Assembly (NCBI RefSeq): GCF_002311515.1
Contig: NZ_DCAO01000104.1
Coordinates: 73,636-97,739 of the forward strand
DNA: 24,104 nt
Origin: Thalassospira sp. UBA1131
GTDB lineage: Bacteria > Pseudomonadota > Alphaproteobacteria > Rhodospirillales > Thalassospiraceae
Direction of reading: 5' to 3'
The notes beneath the pieces are model-generated. The model searched no databases, was not told the origin of the DNA, and worked only from the letters and a program-made list of their open reading frames with translations. Below, one piece after another: positions 1 to 7,699 of the stretch. Positions within the stretch are counted from its first letter, which is position 1; each line of letters begins with the position of its first letter. The translations under genes and the position numbers were made by a program.

Positions 1-864
1 TCACGCCAGAACAACCTTGCCGGCATCATGACGATGTGTGGCGGGGTGGCAGCGCTGTGTATCAATGATGCGCTGGCCAAAAGCCTGATGGATCATTATT
101 CCCCGATCCAGATCATCTTCCTGCGCAACATCATCGCCCTTCCCTTTGCCTTTTTGGTGGCGCTCAAAATGGGCGGTTCTCGCAGCTTGCGTTCAAGCCG
201 GGTTCACGTGCATTTCATGCGTGGTGTCGTCTGGATTGCCGCCACCGTGATGTTCTTTACCAGCATCCATCACCTTGGCCTTGCCGAAGCCACCGCACTG
301 GCCTTTGTCGCCCCGCTATTTATCACCGCCCTTTCGGCAATTTTCATTGCCCGGGTCGGCTGGCGGCGCTGGCTTGCCGTCAGTGTTGGCTTTCTGGGGG
401 TTCTGGTGATTGTCCGACCCGGTGCCGCAACGTTTGAGCTGATATCACTCCTGCCGATTGCGACCGCGTTTACCTATGCGATCCTGATGCTAAGCGCGCG
501 CTTTGTCGATACGCGCGAAAGCATGTGGACATTGTTGCTTTATCTCAGCCTGACCAGTGCGATCCTGACCAGCATACCGGTGATCTTCGTCTGGAGCCCG
601 GTGCGGGCAGAGGACATCTGGCTGTTTCTGGCGATTGCGCTCTGTGGCTCGCTTGGCATGGCCATGATCACCCAGGCCTTCCGCTTTGCCGAGGCTCCGA
701 CAGTTGCACCCTTCGACTACACAGCACTCATCTGGGCGACCGCGCTAGGCTGGATGTTCTGGGGGGAAACGCCAGATATTCTGACCTTCGTGGGTGCTGC
801 CATCATTACCGCAAGCGGGTTGTTCGTCATCTTCCGTGAAAGCAAGGTGGCGGCAGAGAGTTAA
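1..864 (+). CDS. EamA/DMT-family inner-membrane transporter, 5' end outside the window
   Basis: The reading frame is open from base 1. The first ATG is at 28, but the eight codons before it fit the cytoplasmic lead-in of a DMT transporter and no Shine-Dalgarno precedes that ATG, so the true start is probably upstream of the window. The protein is almost entirely hydrophobic helices (about nine to ten), arranged as the two EamA repeats: the first begins with an N-D-A-L-A-K-S-L motif in helix 1 and the second begins near residue 145 of the visible part (A-T-A-F-T-Y-A). Members of the drug/metabolite transporter superfamily export small metabolites or amino acids across the inner membrane; the substrate cannot be read from sequence. 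It ends with a short charged tail. Confidence is high for the family and low for the substrate. Confidence 0.9.
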   Translation, partial: SRQNNLAGIMTMCGGVAALCINDALAKSLMDHYSPIQIIFLRNIIALPFAFLVALKMGGSRSLRSSRVHVHFMRGVVWIAATVMFFTSIHHLGLAEATALAFVAPLFITALSAIFIARVGWRRWLAVSVGFLGVLVIVRPGAATFELISLLPIATAFTYAILMLSARFVDTRESMWTLLLYLSLTSAILTSIPVIFVWSPVRAEDIWLFLAIALCGSLGMAMITQAFRFAEAPTVAPFDYTALIWATALGWMFWGETPDILTFVGAAIITASGLFVIFRESKVAAES

Positions 865-1013
865 GAATCAACTCGAATACTGCGCGTATTGCCTGGCCAA
901 TTGCACGCAAAGATAGATTTTGATATTCAAGACTTTGATGCCATTTGGTTTTAAATTAGTCGGGCCCAGCGATGCACCATTCTCAGGACACACGAGGCAG
1001 AGTGAGCAGAGGA

Positions 1014-1676
1014 ATGTTTGGCCGTTTGGCGAAAATGTTACTTCTTGTACTTTGTGCCTCTCCCGCCAGCTACGCTCAGTCACAGGAACTTTCAGCGCCG
1101 TATTCGATCTCAGAAGAGCTTTTCCCTGAGTATCAAGAGCCCCTATTCATTACCGATCACGTTAATCGAATACTCAAAGAGCACGCTGGCAATATCCTCT
1201 ATCCGGAAGACGTAGCCAAAATCGATCTTTCTGATATTACGCCAAACTTTTCCCGTGTTTACTTCTCGACGACTAGTGGGCGCACCGAAGTGAAATTCAA
1301 CCGAATAGAAGACGGTTATCACTATTTTACAGTACGCAACGAAGTCTTTCCAAACCGGACAAGCGAGTTTCGGATCAAGGGTCGTATTTACGAATCAGAA
1401 CTAGACAGCGGACGTTTTCTAAATTTGCGACGTGATTGCTTTTTTGAGCTAGGTCCCTGTGAGCTCAAAGCTAAGCCGGATCAAAAATACGGTGCATTTG
1501 ATCGCAAGTTTCTCAACGGCGTCTGGGTAAACAAACGGAAAGTCATCGGCACACGCGGCTATGCTTACCAAAACATTATCTTAGATAAAAATGGAATTAT
1601 ACTCTATTCCTCAACAGCATTCGGCTTCGGAAGGGAGGGTTACGATTATGAAATCCTTGAAGAAACATCAAACTAG
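1014..1676 (+). CDS. Secreted protein of unknown family, first of a tandem paralogous pair
   Basis: I do not recognise this family. The 220-residue product begins with a short basic stretch, a hydrophobic core (L-L-L-V-L-C-A-S-P-A) and a likely signal peptidase I site after S-Y-A-Q, so it is probably periplasmic. An ATG at 972 is in frame but would bury the signal peptide; the ATG at 1014 puts it at the N-terminus, although its purine-rich AGAGGA sits unusually close, and 1035 is another option. The mature part has N-I-L-Y-P-E-D (about 60-66), a C-F-F-E-L-G-P-C motif (cysteines 142 and 149, probably a disulfide) and N-G-V-W (168-171). All three motifs recur at nearly the same positions in the next gene, whose start overlaps this one by 29 bp. 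The gene is visibly more AT-rich than its neighbours, which suggests horizontal acquisition. Confidence 0.72.
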   Translation: MFGRLAKMLLLVLCASPASYAQSQELSAPYSISEELFPEYQEPLFITDHVNRILKEHAGNILYPEDVAKIDLSDITPNFSRVYFSTTSGRTEVKFNRIEDGYHYFTVRNEVFPNRTSEFRIKGRIYESELDSGRFLNLRRDCFFELGPCELKAKPDQKYGAFDRKFLNGVWVNKRKVIGTRGYAYQNIILDKNGIILYSSTAFGFGREGYDYEILEETSN

Positions 1677-2319
1677 ATGCATCCGACAGCTGCTAACTAT
1701 GTTCATACTAACAGTTGGCAACGCCGTTTTGTTGACTGGATGCTTCTCTTACAGCCTTACTAAAGGCCCGCAGAATTCTGCAAGCCATGATCAAAAGCTT
1801 GCAGAAGTTCTCACCACCAATAAAGGGAACATCTTGTCCCCACAGGACGCCAATGACATCTCGCTGAGCATTTCAGATGTTCCGAAGAATTACCGCCTCA
1901 TGAAACATGACGGTAAATCATGGAAATATGATTTTCTCTATAAGCTTGGAGAATACTATTACTACAAAATAACCCCTTCATATGCTTCTAAAAAGCCGTA
2001 TCGCATGCGAACTAACGGCAAGAGCACCTCACATTCCTATTCAGCAGATCCATTTCATCTGAGACCAGCCGAAGCCGATGCTTGCAAATTTGTACTCGGA
2101 GAATGCAAGTATATCGAAGATGACGGTGACATCACGACCATCACCAACAGCTATCAAAACGGTGTCTGGACAACCAAACGAGAGATCGGATTAAGAGGCA
2201 TCGGTACTCGTGTTGATATGGAGGTCTACGACATGCAAGGCTTCAGCCTGTTTTCGTCGACAAGCTATACGTCCGATCCTGGCTCATATAGATATTATTT
2301 TATAGAACCAGCATCTTAA
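1648..2319 (+). CDS. Lipoprotein of unknown family, second of a tandem paralogous pair
   Basis: The 223-residue protein starts at the ATG at 1648, 8 nt after a GGGAGGG Shine-Dalgarno; an in-frame ATG at 1591 has no such site and would hide the export signal. It opens with a basic n-region, a hydrophobic segment and a clear lipobox L-L-T-G-C, with the lipidated cysteine at residue 32, so it should be membrane-anchored by signal peptidase II. Residues 61-67 (N-I-L-S-P-Q-D), 146-153 (C-K-F-V-L-G-E-C) and 171-174 (N-G-V-W, followed by basic residues and G-x-R-G) match the upstream gene in order and spacing, so the two are paralogs: one soluble, one lipidated. Translation is probably coupled, since the start lies inside the upstream gene. 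Its TAA shares a TTAA palindrome with the stop codon of the convergent gene. No function can be assigned. Confidence 0.8.
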   Translation: MKSLKKHQTRCIRQLLTMFILTVGNAVLLTGCFSYSLTKGPQNSASHDQKLAEVLTTNKGNILSPQDANDISLSISDVPKNYRLMKHDGKSWKYDFLYKLGEYYYYKITPSYASKKPYRMRTNGKSTSHSYSADPFHLRPAEADACKFVLGECKYIEDDGDITTITNSYQNGVWTTKREIGLRGIGTRVDMEVYDMQGFSLFSSTSYTSDPGSYRYYFIEPAS

Positions 2320-2780
2320 AAGATTGCGCGCGGTTCGACGCCATAGGTCAGCATCGCACTTTCGCGCATGTCAGCCTCATTCACGTCCTTTTTGAAACGG
2401 TAACTGGGTGCCAAGATTTCTTGCGCTTTAGTGACCGTCACGTCAAACAAGGTCGCTACCCTAAAGGCATCACCCGCCATTTCCTGCAGGATGACTTGAC
2501 GATCCTCAAACCCTGCATCGCCTTTGCGCATCAGGGTCGCCGCGCCATAAAGCTGCCAGCCGCGTTGTGAAAACACATCAACGAAACTGACGCAAACCTG
2601 CGGATTTCGGGCGACATTCTGAACCGATCGTGGGGAGGCGATATTGGCGATGATGATGCGATCATCCCCAAAGCAGGCGAAGATTTCCTTGGGACTGACC
2701 GACGGCCCGGCCTCAGAACTTGTCGCCAGCCAGCACAAAACCGAACGATTGGCATAGTCGCGGATCTCATCGGTCAGCAT
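2316..2780 (-). CDS. Pyridoxamine 5'-phosphate oxidase-fold (split-barrel FMN-binding) protein
   Basis: The 154-residue product has the split-barrel flavin-binding pattern: an early C-W-L-A-T strand followed by P-S-V-S-P-K-E (about 16-32), then P-R-S-V-Q-N-V-A-R-N-P-Q-V-C-V-S-F-V-D (about 50-68), as in general-stress and PNPOx-like proteins. Its size and lack of the PdxH C-terminal substrate motifs argue for a PNPOx-like reductase or FMN-binding protein rather than the vitamin B6 enzyme. The ATG at 2780 is preferred because GGCGGAG lies 6 nt upstream; a TTG at 2795 is in frame but unsupported. It is the last gene of an apparent pyrD-HAD-PNPOx run, 31 nt after the HAD gene. Substrate unknown. 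Confidence 0.85.
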   Translation of the reverse strand: MLTDEIRDYANRSVLCWLATSSEAGPSVSPKEIFACFGDDRIIIANIASPRSVQNVARNPQVCVSFVDVFSQRGWQLYGAATLMRKGDAGFEDRQVILQEMAGDAFRVATLFDVTVTKAQEILAPSYRFKKDVNEADMRESAMLTYGVEPRAIF

Positions 2781-2811
2781 GGCAATCTCCGCCAAAAATC
2801 AGGGCTGCTGC

Positions 2812-3696
2812 CTACCAGCAGAAATCCCCCATCGCATAGGTGATGTGTCGGCCTGTCGCGGCCAGAAGGGCATCAAGCTTTTCGCGTTCCGGCAGCGTGC
2901 CACGCGGGGCGTCGAGTTCTTCGGCGTGAATGCCACCGGTGACCAGCACGACGTCCAGACCGGCATTGTTGGATCCGGCAATATCGGTCGAGATACTGTC
3001 GCCGACGACCAGAAGCTTTGCATCCGGACCCGCATCGAACATCTGCAGGCAGAAGTCATAGGCACTTGCCAGTGGCTTGCCTTCCCAGCGGACATTGCCG
3101 CCGAGTTCCTCATAGCGCCCGGCAATCGCGCCGGCACAGATGATGCGTTTGCCACCGCGGATCACTTCACGGTCCGGGTTGGGGCACAGCACCGGCAGGT
3201 CACGGGCCTTAAGCGCATGCAGAAGGTCTTCATATTTCGAAACCGGGTCATGATCCTCGTTCGGGCCGGTAATCAGAACCCAGTCGGCGTCATCGACCTT
3301 GGTGACGATTTCGACATCCTGATTTTCAAACATCGACATGTCGCGCACCGGCCCCACCATCAGGACCTTGCGCCCCAGCTTGGCGTACCAGGGATCAGAG
3401 CGCGCGACGAGCTGGGCATAGGCGACCTCGCCCGATGCCACCGCCGGGCCATACAGATCGCGCGAAATACCCATATCTTCCATCCGGCCAACCACGACCG
3501 ATGACCGACGCGGCGCGTTGGACAGAAGGGCCACCGGAATACCGGCTTCCTTAAGGGCCGTCATCGCGGCGATCGAGCTTGGATAGGGCGTCACCCCGTC
3601 ATGCACCACGCCCCACAGATCAAGGATCACGGCATCATATTTGCCAATCACCTCGGACAGGCCTTTGATCATTTCATAGGGGGCGGTCTTGCTCAT
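2812..3696 (-). CDS. HAD superfamily subfamily IIA hydrolase (TIGR01459-type)
   Basis: This 294-residue protein has the HAD phosphatase layout of the NagD-like IIA group. Motif I is D-L-W-G-V-V-H-D-G with nucleophile Asp26, motif II is L-L-S-N-A-P-R-R (Ser59), and motif IV is V-V-G-D-S-I-S-T-D-I-A-G (Asp233 and Asp238) leading into A-G-L-D-V-V-L-V. In motif I the usual second aspartate (D-x-D) is tryptophan (D-L-W), which is typical of this alphaproteobacterial branch and leaves the usual general acid missing. The cap lies between motifs II and III as expected for class IIA. It starts 18 nt after pyrD and is probably co-transcribed with it. Family assignment is firm; the substrate (perhaps a phosphorylated metabolite) is not known. 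Confidence 0.9.
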   Translation of the reverse strand: MSKTAPYEMIKGLSEVIGKYDAVILDLWGVVHDGVTPYPSSIAAMTALKEAGIPVALLSNAPRRSSVVVGRMEDMGISRDLYGPAVASGEVAYAQLVARSDPWYAKLGRKVLMVGPVRDMSMFENQDVEIVTKVDDADWVLITGPNEDHDPVSKYEDLLHALKARDLPVLCPNPDREVIRGGKRIICAGAIAGRYEELGGNVRWEGKPLASAYDFCLQMFDAGPDAKLLVVGDSISTDIAGSNNAGLDVVLVTGGIHAEELDAPRGTLPEREKLDALLAATGRHITYAMGDFCW

Positions 3697-3714
3697 GCCG
3701 TCCAGATCCTTGTG

Positions 3715-4851
3715 TTATTTCTTGTTTGATTTGGCGGCCACGGAAGCCTTGGCAGAACGGGCTTCATCGACCGGAATGCCTTTGCCCGAAATTTCCGGAA
3801 AGGCAGCACCGACCGCATCCGATACATTGGCAAAGCCATCCTTGCGGAGCCGCCGTGCGAGGTCTTCCTTGATCTCGGTGACAAGCTCCACACCATGATA
3901 AACCAGCGAGGAATAAAGCTGCACCAGCGATGCGCCATTAAGGATCTTCTCATAGGCATCCTTGCCCGATGCAATCCCGCCAACCCCGATCAGGGGCACC
4001 TTGCCCTCGGTCAGACGATAGAAATCCGCCAGAACCTTGGTGGAGGGTTCCATCAGTGGCGGGCCGGAAAGACCGCCCTTTTCATCCTGATCATAGGAAT
4101 TAAGCCCGACCGGCCGATCAATCGTGGTGTTTGAAACGATCATGCCATCAAGTTTGACCTTGGTAACCACGGCGGCAATGTCGGATTTGTCTTCCTCGGT
4201 CAAATCCGGGGCGACTTTCAACAACACCGGCACACCCTTGGCAAAGGAATTGCGCGCCTTGATCACGGCCTTAAGCAGCTTTTCAAGCGGGGCGCGGCCC
4301 TGCAAAGCGCGCAGGCCCGGCGTATTGGGCGAAGACACATTAACCACCAGATAATCGGCATAGGGGCCAAGCGCCTCGACCCCCTTGGCGTAATCATCGG
4401 CCGCGTCTTCGGAGTATTTGTTTTTGCCAAGGTTGGCCCCCAAAACGCCACGCCGCGCACGTTTACGCAGGCGTGAGGCCACCAATTCGGCCCCGTCATT
4501 ATTGAACCCCATGCGGTTGATCACCGCCCGGTCGGAATAAAGCCGGAAAAGACGCGGCTTCGGATTGCCTGGTTGCGGCAGTGGTGTGACAGAGCCGATT
4601 TCAACAAAGCCAAACCCATGTGAGAGCATCTGGTTGGGGACTTCGGCGTTTTTATCAAAGCCCGCAGCAAGCCCGACCGGATTGGCAAACTTGCGCCCGA
4701 ACACCTCGGTTTCGAGCATCGGGGTCGCGTCGGTCGCGTCATCCGCCCGCGGCACCAGATTGTTTTTCAGCGCCCAGATCGCCAGACCATGGGCGGTCTC
4801 GGCATCAATCCAGCGGACAATCGGCAAAACCAGTGACTTATACCACCCCAC
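3715..4851 (-). CDS. pyrD: Dihydroorotate dehydrogenase (quinone), class 2
   Basis: PyrD oxidises dihydroorotate to orotate in pyrimidine synthesis and passes electrons through FMN to the membrane quinone pool. Class 2 features are all visible: an N-terminal amphipathic helical segment for membrane contact, G-L-A-A-G-F-D-K-N-A-E (about 60-70), E-I-G-S-V-T-P, I-N-R-M-G-F-N-N-D-G, N-V-S-S-P-N-T-P-G-L-R with catalytic Ser174, I-V-S-N-T-T, G-G-L-S-G-P-P-L and the FMN phosphate loop I-G-V-G-G-I-A-S-G-K-D-A. I place the start at the GTG at 4851, which has GGAG 8 nt upstream and gives an N-terminus M-G-W-Y-K like other PyrD proteins; an upstream in-frame TTG at 4914 adds a basic 21-residue extension without a binding site. 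It heads the run into the HAD hydrolase and is divergent from the Old Yellow Enzyme gene. Confidence 0.96.
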   Translation of the reverse strand: MGWYKSLVLPIVRWIDAETAHGLAIWALKNNLVPRADDATDATPMLETEVFGRKFANPVGLAAGFDKNAEVPNQMLSHGFGFVEIGSVTPLPQPGNPKPRLFRLYSDRAVINRMGFNNDGAELVASRLRKRARRGVLGANLGKNKYSEDAADDYAKGVEALGPYADYLVVNVSSPNTPGLRALQGRAPLEKLLKAVIKARNSFAKGVPVLLKVAPDLTEEDKSDIAAVVTKVKLDGMIVSNTTIDRPVGLNSYDQDEKGGLSGPPLMEPSTKVLADFYRLTEGKVPLIGVGGIASGKDAYEKILNGASLVQLYSSLVYHGVELVTEIKEDLARRLRKDGFANVSDAVGAAFPEISGKGIPVDEARSAKASVAAKSNKK

Positions 4852-5102
4852 GCGAGACGCTCCGTGCTTGAAAGGACATGCCCTTTTCTTACGCGGCCAA
4901 GGGCTTTTGGGCAAGGATCAATGGCATTCAGTGGCGCCATGCGGCCGGTTATTTTCTTATGGCCGCTCCATCAACGAACTCAGGCGCTGTACTGCATAAA
5001 ATCATGCACCGATGTTTTTATCGCGTGGCCACAGATTGACAGCCGCCATTTCCGGAATATCTAGGAGCGACCAAAACAGAAATTCCGATCAAAGGATATC
5101 CA

Positions 5103-6215
5103 ATGTCAAAACCCGACATTCTCTTCACACCTTTCAAGCTGAAAACGCTTGATCTTCCCAACCGTATCGTCATGGCCCCGATGACGCGTAACAAGGCACC
5201 GGACGGTATTCCGGGTGCCGCCAATGCCGATTATTACAGCAAGCGCGCCGCAGGCGGTGTTGGTCTGATCCTGTCCGAGGGGACTGTGGTCGATCGCCCG
5301 GCATCGCGTAACCTGCCGCACATTCCGCTTTTCCATGGCGAGGCTGCCATGGCCGGCTGGAAGGCGGTTGCCGATGCCGTGCATGCGGCCGGTGGCAAGA
5401 TGGGCCCGCAGATCTGGCATACCGGATCAACCCGCACACCGGATGGCTGGGAACCGGACGCACCGGTCGAAAGCCCGTCGGGTCTGGTCGGCCCGGATGA
5501 TCCGCGCGGCAACGCCATGACGGAATCTGATATTGCCGATACGATTGCCGCCTTCGCCAAGGCGGCCCTTGATGCCAAGAATGCCGGTTTTGATACCTTT
5601 GAAATTCATGGCGCGCACGGCTATCTGATTGATCAGTTCTTCTGGTCGGGCACCAACCTGCGCACCGATCGCTTTGGCGGCAAGACAATCAAGGAACGTG
5701 CCACCTTTGCCCGCGAAGTGGTGGCCGCCATGCGCGCCGCTGTTGGCCCGGACTTCCCGATCATCCTGCGCGTCAGCCAGTGGAAACAGCAGGACTTTAC
5801 CGCCCGCCTTGCTTACACGCCCGATGAAATGACCGATTGGCTCGGCCCGCTGGTCGAGGCCGGGGTCGATATCATCCACGCGTCCCAACGCCGTTTCTGG
5901 GAACCGGAATTCCCCGAGATTGATGGCGAAAAGGGTCTGAACTTTGCCGGTTGGGCGAAGAAGCTTACCGGGGCGCCGACGATTTCGGTCGGTTCTGTCG
6001 GCCTGTCATCCGACTTTATCGGTGCGTTTTCTGGCGAAGCATCGGAAAAGGCCGGCCTTGATGAGCTGATCAATCGCATGGAAAAGGGCGAGTTTGACCT
6101 GATCGCGGTTGGCCGCGCGCTTCTGAGCGACGCGCAGTGGGCCAACAAGGTCAAAAGCGGCGCCTATGATCAGCTGGAAGACTTCAACGCCTCTGCCCTG
6201 GCAGAACTCGCGTAA
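5103..6215 (+). CDS. Old Yellow Enzyme family NADH:flavin oxidoreductase
   Basis: A 370-residue TIM-barrel flavoprotein. Residues 19-29 (P-N-R-I-V-M-A-P-M-T-R) form the N-terminal FMN-binding strand with Thr28, and Q-I-W-H-T-G (about 103-108) lines the flavin. The substrate-anion pair is His169/His172 in E-I-H-G-A-H-G-Y-L-I-D-Q-F-F, followed by T-N-L-R-T-D-R-F-G-G; the FMN phosphate loop near the C-terminus includes S-V-G-S-V-G and L-I-A-V-G-R-A-L-L. Members reduce activated C=C bonds (enones, nitroalkenes, maleimides) using NAD(P)H; the physiological substrate is rarely known. The start has AAAGGA 5-6 nt upstream. It is monocistronic: divergent from pyrD across about 250 bp and closed by the hairpin at 6241. 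The H-H pair and W-S-G in place of the more common L-S-P differ slightly from the archetype. Confidence 0.95.
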   Translation: MSKPDILFTPFKLKTLDLPNRIVMAPMTRNKAPDGIPGAANADYYSKRAAGGVGLILSEGTVVDRPASRNLPHIPLFHGEAAMAGWKAVADAVHAAGGKMGPQIWHTGSTRTPDGWEPDAPVESPSGLVGPDDPRGNAMTESDIADTIAAFAKAALDAKNAGFDTFEIHGAHGYLIDQFFWSGTNLRTDRFGGKTIKERATFAREVVAAMRAAVGPDFPIILRVSQWKQQDFTARLAYTPDEMTDWLGPLVEAGVDIIHASQRRFWEPEFPEIDGEKGLNFAGWAKKLTGAPTISVGSVGLSSDFIGAFSGEASEKAGLDELINRMEKGEFDLIAVGRALLSDAQWANKVKSGAYDQLEDFNASALAELA

Positions 6216-6240
6216 GTCAGCTCCGACCAAAAACACAAAA

Positions 6241-6272
6241 AAACAGCCCGCCGAACCATCGGCGGGCTGTTT
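6241..6272. terminator. Bidirectional Rho-independent terminator
   Basis: A perfect 14-bp stem (left arm AAACAGCCCGCCGA at 6241-6254, loop ACCA, right arm 6259-6272) lies between the convergent Old Yellow Enzyme and ExoD genes. On the minus strand the stem runs straight into a long T-rich tract (bases 6241 back to about 6231), so it is strongest for exoD transcripts; on the plus strand only TTT follows. Confidence 0.92.
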
Positions 6273-6303
6273 GCGTATCGGGCGGTTTAATTGGCTGAAC
6301 GGG

Positions 6304-6888
6304 TCAGATGATCTGAAACATCAAAATCACGGTACCGAGGGTCATGGCAATGGCGGCGAGCATTAAAAGCCCGTCACTAACGAGGATTGCCAAGCCAAAG
6401 GCAGCAATGGCGCTCAGCGGCGCGACGGCGGCAAACGGAACAAGTTCAAACATCGGCATCGACAGCGACAGGATCAGGCACATAAGCGCCGCAATCCGCA
6501 CAGCAACCCCGCTGATCAGGCTTTCAAACCGCCCACCGAACCAGCGATCCATGCGTTTGGCCACCGGATCAATCTTTTCCAGCCCGGCACGGACCTTGTC
6601 ACCCCCGATTTCCCGCGCTGCCAAGACGTCGGGCAACCATAAATGTGTGCGCCCGATGATAATTTGCAGGGAAAACACGGCAACGAGTGCGGCCAGAAAG
6701 GTCGGCGCAAAGGGAATGCCACCAATCGGCGACACACCAATCAGGGCCGGCACCAGAAGAAACGGCCCCTGACTGCGTTGCCCAAGCTCGGCCACGATAT
6801 CGCCGACCGAAACATGGCGGTCGCCTTCTGCGCGCTTACCAATCCGCGCAACGATATCCGCGACCTTTGCATTTTTCGGGGCCGTCAT
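6304..6888 (-). CDS. ExoD-family exopolysaccharide synthesis membrane protein
   Basis: The 194-residue protein matches the ExoD family: a soluble N-terminal part with V-S-V-G-D-I-V-A-E-L-G-Q-R (about 26-38) and G-P-F-L-L-V-P-A-L, then P-I-G-G-I-P-F-A-P-T-F and several hydrophobic helices, a charged central segment (A-R-E-I-G-G-D-K-V) and three C-terminal membrane helices. ExoD was named from rhizobial exopolysaccharide and alkali-sensitivity mutants; its biochemical activity is unknown. It is a single gene, divergent from the small gene at 7016 and convergent with the Old Yellow Enzyme gene across the strong terminator at 6241-6272. Confidence 0.9.
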   Translation of the reverse strand: MTAPKNAKVADIVARIGKRAEGDRHVSVGDIVAELGQRSQGPFLLVPALIGVSPIGGIPFAPTFLAALVAVFSLQIIIGRTHLWLPDVLAAREIGGDKVRAGLEKIDPVAKRMDRWFGGRFESLISGVAVRIAALMCLILSLSMPMFELVPFAAVAPLSAIAAFGLAILVSDGLLMLAAIAMTLGTVILMFQII

Positions 6889-7015
6889 GCCCGGGCCTTT
6901 TGGCTATGGATCTGAATGGTATGCATGAAACCACAACGCCTGACGGGCGCGCTTGTTTCCGCGCAATTTGCGCCAGAACAATGCAAACCCGCCGCACCTA
7001 TGCTGAGATCGCCCC

Positions 7016-7252
7016 ATGACACAGCTTGGTCTTGATAAACTCAAAGCAACCCTTGCCGCGCGAAGCCCCGCCCCGTTTCATTTCCATGAAATCTATGGGC
7101 AGAGCTGGGACGCGCTTTATATCGGCGACAAGGTCAAACTCGGCCATTCATTCCTGAATGCCGTACGCGCCGGGAAACTCCCCGGCGTGATCAATACCGG
7201 CACCAAGAAAGGCGGCGGGCGATTATATCTTTGGAAACCGCGCGGGATTTAA
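7016..7252 (+). CDS. Small conserved-looking protein (possibly DUF1413-like)
   Basis: A 78-residue basic protein with F-H-F-H-E-I-Y-G-Q-S-W, then D-K-V-K-L-G-H-S-F-L-N-A-V-R-A-G-K-L-P-G-V and a C-terminal G-G-G-R-L-Y-L-W-K. The order (aromatic-W, L-G-x-x-F, short basic strand, Y-x-W-K) reminds me of DUF1413-type mini-proteins, but I cannot confirm this. Codon use matches the neighbouring chromosomal genes, and it is closely followed by the convergent DUF952 gene. No Shine-Dalgarno stands out before the ATG (GAGATCGCCCC precedes it). Function unknown; it could bind nucleic acid given its charge and size, which is only inference. Confidence 0.65.
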   Translation: MTQLGLDKLKATLAARSPAPFHFHEIYGQSWDALYIGDKVKLGHSFLNAVRAGKLPGVINTGTKKGGGRLYLWKPRGI

Positions 7253-7283
7253 ATCCGGCGCGTTGAGGCGGGGCTGGCGCAGA

Positions 7284-7643
7284 TTAGCGCAGATCTTGCG
7301 GCAGAATATGAACACCGTTTTCATCAAGGCGAATTTCATCGACCTTGGTCACGTGCTCCACGGACAGAACATCATACAAATGCGGGAACAGCGTACCGCC
7401 GCGGGCCGGTTCCCATTTGATTTTCGCGGCAATCGGTGCGACCGGCACCCGCAGCAATTTCAAATGATCCCGCCCGGCATAATGCAGCGCAAGCGTTGCG
7501 GCCAGCGTATCCTGGGTCGAGAAATGGATAAAGCCATCGGCAATATCGTGCGGCGCACCGTCATATTGTCCGGCACTGAGCGCTTCTGCCCATTCATCCG
7601 AACCCAATACGCGATAGATCATGTCATCAGTTGTATTTGTCAT
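7284..7643 (-). CDS. DUF952 domain protein
   Basis: A 119-residue protein with the DUF952 signature: M-I-Y-R-V-L near the start, D-G-F-I-H-F-S-T (about 36-43), a T-L-A-L-H-Y-A-G helix, K-W-E-P-A-R-G-G-T-L-F-P-H-L-Y (about 75-89) and a final D-E-I-R-L-D-E-N-G. The domain is common and small; the conserved His/Phe/Glu residues suggest a binding pocket, and its fold has been compared with ADP-ribosyl-type folds, but no established activity is known to me. It is convergent with the gene at 7016 and divergent from the one at 7700 across only 56 bp. Confidence 0.9.
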   Translation of the reverse strand: MTNTTDDMIYRVLGSDEWAEALSAGQYDGAPHDIADGFIHFSTQDTLAATLALHYAGRDHLKLLRVPVAPIAAKIKWEPARGGTLFPHLYDVLSVEHVTKVDEIRLDENGVHILPQDLR

Positions 7644-7699
7644 GGCGGGAATTTAGGCAGACAGTAACCAAACGGCAAGCTGAAAGAGAGTTTTCCACT

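Noticed and set aside
868..1083. Minus-strand open frame between the transporter and the paralog pair
   Set aside because: Overlaps the signal-peptide region of the plus-strand gene and shows no ribosome site or recognisable features.
2779..3504. Plus-strand open frame of 241 codons opposite the HAD gene
   Set aside because: Opposite a gene with complete HAD motifs and without any domain of its own.
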